This document shows, piece after piece, positions 57,411 to 64,000 of a DNA stretch of 64,000 nucleotides; positions within the stretch are counted from its first letter, which is position 1; every line of letters starts with the position of its first letter. Origin of the DNA: Zychaea mexicana. Lineage: Eukaryota > Mucoromycota > Mucoromycetes > Mucorales > Lichtheimiaceae. The notes under the pieces were generated by a model. It did not search any database. It had not been told where the DNA came from and saw nothing but the letters and a program-made list of their open reading frames with translations. The stretch lies in contig NW_026516670.1 in NCBI RefSeq assembly GCF_025766255.1, positions 372,001 to 436,000 on the forward strand, written 5' to 3'. The position numbers and the translations under genes are program-made.

Positions 57411-58725
57411 AGCGGACTTTACTGGAAGATAAAAGTGACGAACATGACGACGAAGAACTGAACGAAAAGCTGAAGCTGTCTGACTAAGAACTAGTCATCT
57501 TTAATCGAATCGATGCGGAGCGCGAACGAGCTGAAGCCGACTATTATCGACAAAAAGGTCGTCGTGGTCGCAAACACGATCGTTCAATACAGGAAGACGA
57601 ATTACCAGAAGTGTATTGTTATGAAGATGCTTTCGCTGAAGACGTCTCGCCATTACTTGAATATGGTCGTGGTCAACGTGTCCGAGACACAGTTCGTTAT
57701 GATGATGGATTGACCGAAGAACAATGGGTGAATGCGCTCGAGGATGAAAATATCGACTTGGATGACCTGATTGCTAGACAGGAAGCACGGCGACGTAAAG
57801 CGGCTGGGTTGCCTCCTTTGGAAGATTCAGCGTCATTAAACAAGAAACGGGGTCGGCCAAAGAAGGGAGAACCAGATTACAGCAGCAGCAGCAGTAGCAA
57901 GAAGAAAAGTCGGCAAAAGAGGGACGACAAATCTGCTTCTGATCCTTTGTCACCACCACTCAGACAACAACTTACTCGGATATTTGACGCATGTTACAAG
58001 GCAGTCGAGGAATCGACCGAGGAGGATGAAGAGTAATATGGATTTTTCATGGGGAAATGTGAAGGATGTAGGGACACATTTTAAAACTAGGATGACATCA
58101 TTTTAGGACCTACCGTAAACGATGCGCGCTGTTTATGGATCTTGTCAGCAAGCGCGACTATCCTATCTACTATACCATGACCAAGCGCCCTATCGCAATG
58201 AAAATGATCAAAAAGCGAATCCATTTTCCGTATTACCGGAATGATTTCCACCTGATATTTGACAATGCAAGGACGTGCAACGAGGAAGGTTCGATCGTAT
58301 ACGAGAATGCAGACGAAATGCAGGTAAAAACAAATGGTTGCACTTGTTTGTGGCAGGAAGAGATGTTTAAGAAATAGGAACTGCGTTACACATGAACACG
58401 GCGTTTAACCTTTATGATAATAGAAAATTTTCGATGCCAAACTTGCCAAACTCTGTCCTTACGGTCAGCTACCTCCACTACCGTCGCCGCACAGATGCCC
58501 GGAGTGTATAAAACGAACAACAGTCATAATACCAACGTACCTATTCATGCTGCAACTCATTCTACCATGAGCTCAAGTACGATGCCTACAGCCAAAAACT
58601 TTAAGACCCACAAAGCCCAACAACAGCGAAAACAGCATGCAGCAGCGACAACAGATTACGATGAAGAGGAGGAACCGGAGGAGGACGATGAGCCAGAAGA
58701 CGATGACGACGAATACGATGAATGA
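57411..58725 (+). pseudogene. STH1: C-terminal fragment of a SNF2/STH1-type remodeller (bromodomain)
   Basis: In frame from about 57411: LLEDKSDEHDDEELNEKL, a TAA at 57485-57487, then FNRIDAERERAEADYYRQKG and YDDGLTEEQWVNALED (SnAC-like region), an AT-hook-like KKRGRPKKG, and after an intron (58033-58106) a bromodomain: LVSKRDYPIYYTMTKRPIAM, KMIKKRI and FDNARTCNEEGSIVYENADE, with the acetyl-lysine-binding Asn in RTCN. The acidic C-terminus (EDDEPEDDDDEYDE) ends at 58725. The helicase domain that should lie upstream is absent: the DIRS-like element begins 80 bp away. The fragment is truncated and carries a stop. A downstream exon boundary (58323) is uncertain. Confidence 0.8.
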
Positions 58726-59132
58726 ATTAACCTGATAACACACACACACGAGAAAAGAGAGATGAAAAGCTAACAAAAAGTCAAGAAGAGGGCTGTATAT
58801 AAATTTTTCTTCCCTCTCTCTCATCCCTTTGCTAATAAAATGTCTCTTTTTCCCCTTTGTCTTTTTCTCTCTTTCTTGTACGACGACAACCCACAAGCAT
58901 ATCTAAAATACACTTTTTCTTTTTTCTTATAATTGCGAGCACATCAGACAATACCCCAATTTTTCTTTCTTCTTTTGTAGTACACTTGAGGGTGTGAACA
59001 TCTGTATGTGGTGGTTGGGTATATTATCATGGAGAGAAGGAAGACCCGAAGGGTGTGTGTGTGTGTATCTATTGCTATATTGTCCCGGTGTGATTGATTA
59101 GCCAATCGTAGAGGATTTATAGCAGTACCTTC
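58726..59132. other. 3' flank, non-coding
   Basis: CT-rich and TG-rich sequence ((GT)n at about 59055-59065). No gene. Confidence 0.5.
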
Positions 59133-59686
59133 TCATAGACAGATCTGTAGGTCGTCATTTAGCATCTTTATCAACAAATCCAATTCTTCGTAACTGCTTT
59201 GATGAAGTTGCCGAACCTCCTTTGAAAACTTTTTACTATACATCGGTGGCCTACATATACAAAAAACCTAAAATCAATTGATTTGATAAATGCTATAAAA
59301 CAGTTGTCTTCACAGACCTGATGTCGTATTCGGCGCGATATCGATCCAGATTGCATATATTGCGCACAATATCATGCTCTAATCCTCGTCGTTTTGCCGC
59401 CGTCTTTAAAAATTCAATTGTGTTTTGTACTATACGAAAAAAGACACATCCCAACTTAGTATGGAGACGCGTTTGTAGCCCACTGCGGTATGAAAATGGT
59501 GGAGATCGTCCTGAATAGTTTATTATTACTTTTCTGGTCATTGACAGCCAACGAAGATGATGAATCCTCGAAGCGGTTACGAATGCGTTGACGGATCTGT
59601 ATCTTGTTTTTCCGTTCATGTTTTACAGCTGCATAACCAGCTTTTAGTAATGCTCGGTAATCGTTTTTTATGCGATGGGCAATCAT
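59133..59686 (-). CDS. LYR-like small protein, DUF1763-type
   Basis: Exons 59686-59530, 59429-59318 and 59250-59133 join in frame to 128 residues. MIAHRIKNDYRALLKAGYAAV starts with a helix like LYR-motif proteins (here DYR), followed by IQIRQRIRNRFED, then NTIEFLKTAAKRRGLEHDIV and NICNLD. The G-L-E-H-D-I-V-R-N block is typical of a fungal protein family I recall as DUF1763, small proteins likely linked to mitochondria. The exact role is unknown. The 59317 donor is GTCTGT, less usual but in phase. An upstream ATG (about 59742) is out of frame. Confidence 0.65.
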
Positions 59687-61764
59687 TTGTTTGTGTATGG
59701 ATCCGAAAGAAGCTTCAAAAGTTGGGATGCGCCCTGAAGAATGGACATTAACGTGTGTTTATGTAATTTTGATCACCGCAGTAATTTCAACGTTGTAAAC
59801 TTAATACATAGAGGCCAACAGTCGCTAATCGGATGATGTTGTACAGACACACTATTCAGAAAAGTATACAATAGCAAAAATTAGAGTCGGTTTCACTAAT
59901 GTCGTTAACGTTTCACAAATCTGGGAGCGAACGAAAAAAAACCCACTGAACAGAGTCAGTAGTCGCACATGTGAAAAGTGTCAGCAGCAGGTGCTATGTG
60001 CCACAATTTTTACAGATCCCTTTTGCTAGGTATTCCAGGGCGCGTGAAAGGCTCGATGATTGCACACACAGTCCTCATGTTCAATAAATGGTCATCACGA
60101 CCCTGCGTTAAAAAAGTGCTTTCAAGAGCTAACCAAATATCAGCTGCTGCAGTACCACCAGTCTACATCATACAATCCATCAGCGCACTCACAGCTATGA
60201 AAAGTAGAATACCTCTGAGACATAATGCTACATAAGTTTTTGCTTCACCAATAAACAGCATCGAATACGTGTAAATCGGTCTTCTAGAGTTTACGGCTTA
60301 GTAAATGCAGCGTTGCACGGCGCCACTATGTCCGTTCTGAATAATGGCATCAGCATATATACAATATAGACTATACCGGCGATGGCGCGTAAAAAGATCG
60401 TGTGCCCTTTTTGGCTCAGGGAATGTGAGATCGAATACGGGTCACGCTGTAAGTTATCTAACGCGAACAACGTTGGCTTGACAAATGTAGATTTTATATA
60501 TATATTGCATGAATTATTTACCAAAACGTCGGCTTAGCTGTTATAAATGTGCTGATAGCATCGCCATATACTGATCTCTCTCAGCAAGGCAAGTATAAAT
60601 AGAATTTTTGTATCGAGAGTTGTTCAGTCCATTTATACTCTATTGTTCTTTACTACACGATTTCTCGGTCAAAAAGTACAAAACTGTTGGCTATGATATC
60701 CGTACTGAAATCCAGCTTCTAGGAGAAGCTACGGCACACATATTATTTAACTTAGAGTTGCTGGTAATGATACTACTACCTAATGAGAGCTATACACATA
60801 ACGACCGTTAGTTGCATCGCAAATGCGAGACTGACAGAATAAAACTCCACACAATGTAAATATACTATGTATATCGCAGGACTATGCTGTTATAATATCA
60901 TTTAGGCACACCTTATGTATTAAAATGTATGTAATCTCATCAAACGTCCTTACTTTATCTTTTTTACCGTCTCTCCTGCCCTTAATTATCTCAGTGGTCT
61001 TGGTTGAATCCCTCTATCCATTTGATGGAGCATGTGACTTATTGCGTAGTTTGAAGGTTATGATAACCACGTTACACTAATACCTTTTCCGCAAGTACGT
61101 ATGTATATCTTGATCTGGTATGATGGGAATTCGGCGCGCCCATTGATGTAATCTATTAGTGAGCCTCTCTACGTAGCAGATGCTCTTGTTTGCATGTCAC
61201 TTTTAATTTTGATGTGCGATTTAATTGAAAACATATAATTTATTGTACAAAGTAATACGGATTATAAATGTTTCTATACACTAGTAGAAATAAATGACCA
61301 CTGCTACGAAATAGTATGTACTCATCTCCAGTCCTACAAATGTTAGTCAGTTCTTATCTGCGGTAATGATAGCCCCTTGTTCTTTTTTTTCTTTTTTTTA
61401 AACTTTTTAAATCTTTCAGTTTCGGTGCTCTTCCATATCTTCATTTCGTGAGGCGTGACATGTTTATGTTGCTTTGGATCACTGAGTCGGTGCATTATGG
61501 TAGGATCCATGCACCGCTCGTTCTTGAGATGATACTGCCTTCGATCCCGATTAGATTTGTTTTAATAATGATTCTTGATTATTGTGAGTTCGTTATTTGA
61601 TTCACTTTCGTTTAGACTAGATATATAGATGTGTTTTAATATTGGCTATAGATGATCTCGTCGTTAAGATTGAACACGGCATCGTCTTTGCTTCTACTTA
61701 CCGTTGACTTCTTTGATGATTACATTGAGCCTGGTGTTCAGTTGGATATCGAGTATTGTTTTTT
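59687..61764. other. No supported gene
   Basis: The most protein-like frame is 60291-60524 (-): MVNNSCNIYIKSTFVKPTLF with a hydrophobic GIVYIVYMLMPLF segment; no splice partner was found. 59978-60235 (+) is another 85-codon frame without motifs. T-rich runs at 61380-61400. No RNA gene was seen. Confidence 0.35.
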
Positions 61765-62497
61765 TTACTTTTGAATGCAACGCTTTTTTGAATTCGTGAT
61801 TGGATGTTCGTCTTGTATTACTTGCGCAATTGCGTCATTTTTGTAAGATGGGTTGTGTTGCTGTAGTGTAGATGCCGATTTATAATGTTCGTCGTAAACT
61901 TCCTTCAAAGCACTGCTACTGTAGGCTTTTGATGTAGTACTGAAGCGTCTCGCACCATAGATAGTGTTTCTTTGTTTTGGCAATGGTATGGTTCGTTGCA
62001 TGGATTCCGCCTCAATTTCCGATCTTGTGCCATTTGTTGCTTGTATTTTTTTTCTTCTCTTTTTTTTTTCTGTCATGTTTGTGGGAGCTATCATTACCTA
62101 GACATTAACTTACCAATCATTTGTCGGAGGAGACTTGTACGGGACTTCCGGGAAGCAGGGCTTCGTTGTAAGAAAGTTTTCGTAGATAGTTTACTACACT
62201 GTAATTAAGTGAAATTTTACTTAGTTATGATTTGAATGTAGCAATTACAATTCTTTAGACTGCTTCTTACCATAATACAGATACTACGATCTGTTTGCTA
62301 CGCTTGGCGTTATCTCGATTCCACTGCAATTTCGATGTGGATAGCCACTGTCTACAGCTCTGGGGAAAAGTTTTTCTTGTTACCGCCGAGTAGCAAGTAT
62401 CGTATCTCGCCATGTGCCTATATTCAAGGTACCGTCGCATAGTAACGTGTGCAACCGTCCTAACTAAGAGAGAATTTGTTAAGTACGCATGATCCAA
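61765..62497 (-). CDS. Unrecognised spliced gene, model uncertain
   Basis: Exon 1 (62497 to about 62270) reads MDHAYLTNSLLVRTVAHVTM, then RQWLSTSKLQWNRDNAKRSK, with basic, Ser/Thr-rich composition like a mitochondrial presequence. After an intron ending TTACAG (about 62201), the next block can be read as KLSTKTFLQRSPASRKS or, in another phase, as NYLRKLSYNEALLPGSPVQV. The last exon (about 62018-61765) ends YKNDAIAQVIQDEHPITNSK and KRCIQK. I do not recognise the protein, and only one of the phase choices can be right. Confidence 0.35.
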
Positions 62498-64000
62498 GTG
62501 TTGTTGATTCCTTCATAATTTTCATATTTTAGCTTGATATCACGTATTTACCTGTAAGGACTCTCATCAATAACTTATTGCGGCTAGTGCAAGCTAATCT
62601 TCCGCCATGATAATTGCCTCAGCACCAAGAGCATTCGTTGCAGATTCGTTTGAGCAGTTGAACTCGTCGTCCTTGATGGTTCTTGCCGCCATTGGAATGA
62701 CGCTCCATTTTGAGTTGAAAGTTGTCGCGCCACCTTTGCCGTCCCAAAAAGAAGAAGAGATTGATATGGCTACCGTCGCCTTGCTAATTTAACATTGTCC
62801 AATCGAATAGCCAGGTGTGCTTGCTGCATTTTCGGAACTGCCTCTTTCAATAGTTCATTGCTCTCGCATCTTTAATCACTGAAGAGGCCATCGCTCCATG
62901 ATTTCGCCTTATGCCTACGCGTGAAGGTGAATATGCCCCGGACAAATGATTGTATGCGAAATTGGAATTGTAGTATCTACGAGACGTCGTCAAGGTTTGT
63001 TTTTGCTGCCCCTTGTTATGTTGTTGCCAAGCCCGCATTTTTGTGTCAATCGCGCCCTGTTGTCGCTCGTAGTTGCTGCGGGCCGATCCGTCCATGTGTG
63101 CGATCTGAAATTTGTTGCCCATTGCATCTTGTTGCCACTTGTTTTTTTTTGCCATCACAATAAAATAGTTGATGATTGATTGTGGGCTGAAATTGTCGCT
63201 TAGTTTCTTGTCACCGCAACGTAATAACGGATAGGACGGAGTTACCGTAGTGGCGATTTGCGTATTTCATGTACTCAACCAGTCGAATGGTGCTGCCCCG
63301 TATCATGACCGCTGCAAATGTTGTCAAATGAGCTGTATGTCGTCATAGTTTCTTGCCGCTCTTGCGCTTGTGTTTGATTATTATCACGTTCAAGTCGTAT
63401 ATGGAGATAATAAATCAGCTCCCTTCGTTGATTGAAAACTGTTCCCTTGATTCTTTGGTTTTTTTTTGTCCCCAGAAGCAGCGATACGTAGAAGTAGTCG
63501 TCTTGTTGAATGGTGTTGATTCGTCGGACAAACCGTCATGTGTGCTGTCGCCAAACGTCCATGATGTGCCCTTTTGTACTCTATTGCCACCATTTGAAGT
63601 TACCACCTTTGTTGATCGAGCGTTGTTGTTGCGGCAAGCCCCTGTTGCTTTGTTGCCATGAGCAGACAGTAGATCCGGTTTTTTTTGCCATCTCATTGAT
63701 TTGATGCTGATATGCTCCAATAGTTGTGGTGTGCCCCAGCTTTGTTGCCATCATATCGGAAATTGACATTGCTGACATTGCTTATTTGTTGGGTTAAGGT
63801 TGTCTCGCACAAGTCCTAGTCTTTTGGCTAGGCTCGATGCGTTTGATAGTATTGAACAATCGTAAGCGCCGCCTTCACTTTTGTCGCTGTCCGCCCGTCG
63901 CTCTTGCTTTTTGTTTTCGCCACAATGCAGGGATAAATAAGATTGATTGTATCCTTGATTTGAATTTGCCACATGTTTTCTGCCGCCTTGCTAACACAGT
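62498..64000. other. Low-complexity region rich in TTGTTGCC
   Basis: The motif TTGTTGCC(A/C) occurs at about 63018, 63110, 63131, 63646 and 63742, with TTGTCGC/TTGCCGC variants between. Minus-strand frames are rich in Gln, Asn and Lys (WQQDAMGNKFQIAHMDG; AWQQHNKGQQKQT) but are broken by stops. It may be a decayed repeat or a gene running off the window's end. No motif is recognised. Confidence 0.35.

Overview
The window reads as a nuclear contig from an early-diverging filamentous fungus, most likely Mucoromycota (Mucorales-like). The basis is: intron-rich genes with short introns (about 40-110 nt) and GTAAGT-type donors; fungal versions of the pH-response calpain PalB/Rim13, a PMC1-type calcium pump, UBC4/5 and argininosuccinate synthase; and a repeat load of DIRS-like, Helitron-like, hAT, pogo-like and AT-rich DDE elements. 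The exact genus cannot be told from sequence alone.

Layout. 1-4.1 kb: decayed minus-strand coding remnants (a class-3 lipase relic and an unrecognised multi-exon gene carrying a 187-bp pogo-like MITE). 4.2-29.6 kb is the gene-dense host part: a 12-exon C2H2 zinc-finger gene whose 11 introns are all phase 1, glycine-cleavage H protein, PalB-like calpain (22 exons including a 4-nt microexon), a short ribophorin II/Swp1-like protein, proteasome chaperone Nas2/PSMD9, a Trp/Gly/Lys/Asp-repeat secreted protein with a GPI-like tail, a PMC1-type Ca2+-ATPase, a paraoxonase-like protein, an E2 ubiquitin-conjugating enzyme, a phytanoyl-CoA-dioxygenase-like protein and argininosuccinate synthase. These are unrelated housekeeping, trafficking and signalling genes; I see no cluster logic beyond convergent or divergent pairs.

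29.6-57.4 kb is an accessory, transposon-rich region. It holds a TIR element with a Pro/Ala/Ser-rich ORF, an AT-rich Harbinger-like transposon with a broken transposase, and a PD-(D/E)XK-like gene split in two by a 5.25-kb insertion. Inside that insertion sits a 3.6-kb foldback palindrome with 22-bp tandem repeats in its arms. Further on are a TTAACAAAG repeat region, a Helitron Pif1-helicase relic, a 1.39-kb hAT element with a clean 8-bp target duplication, a tRNA-Thr(AGT) with an LTR placed 8 bp upstream of it, and a DIRS-like retroelement lacking its reverse transcriptase core.

57.4-64 kb returns to host-like sequence: the bromodomain end of a SNF2/STH1-type remodeller abutting the DIRS-like element, a three-exon LYR-like (DUF1763-type) gene, an unrecognised spliced gene and a low-complexity end region. 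All gene models were spliced by eye from reading frame, splice consensus and phase; those that close in frame over all exons (PalB, H protein, PMC1, UBC4, Nas2, argininosuccinate synthase, zinc finger) are the most secure.
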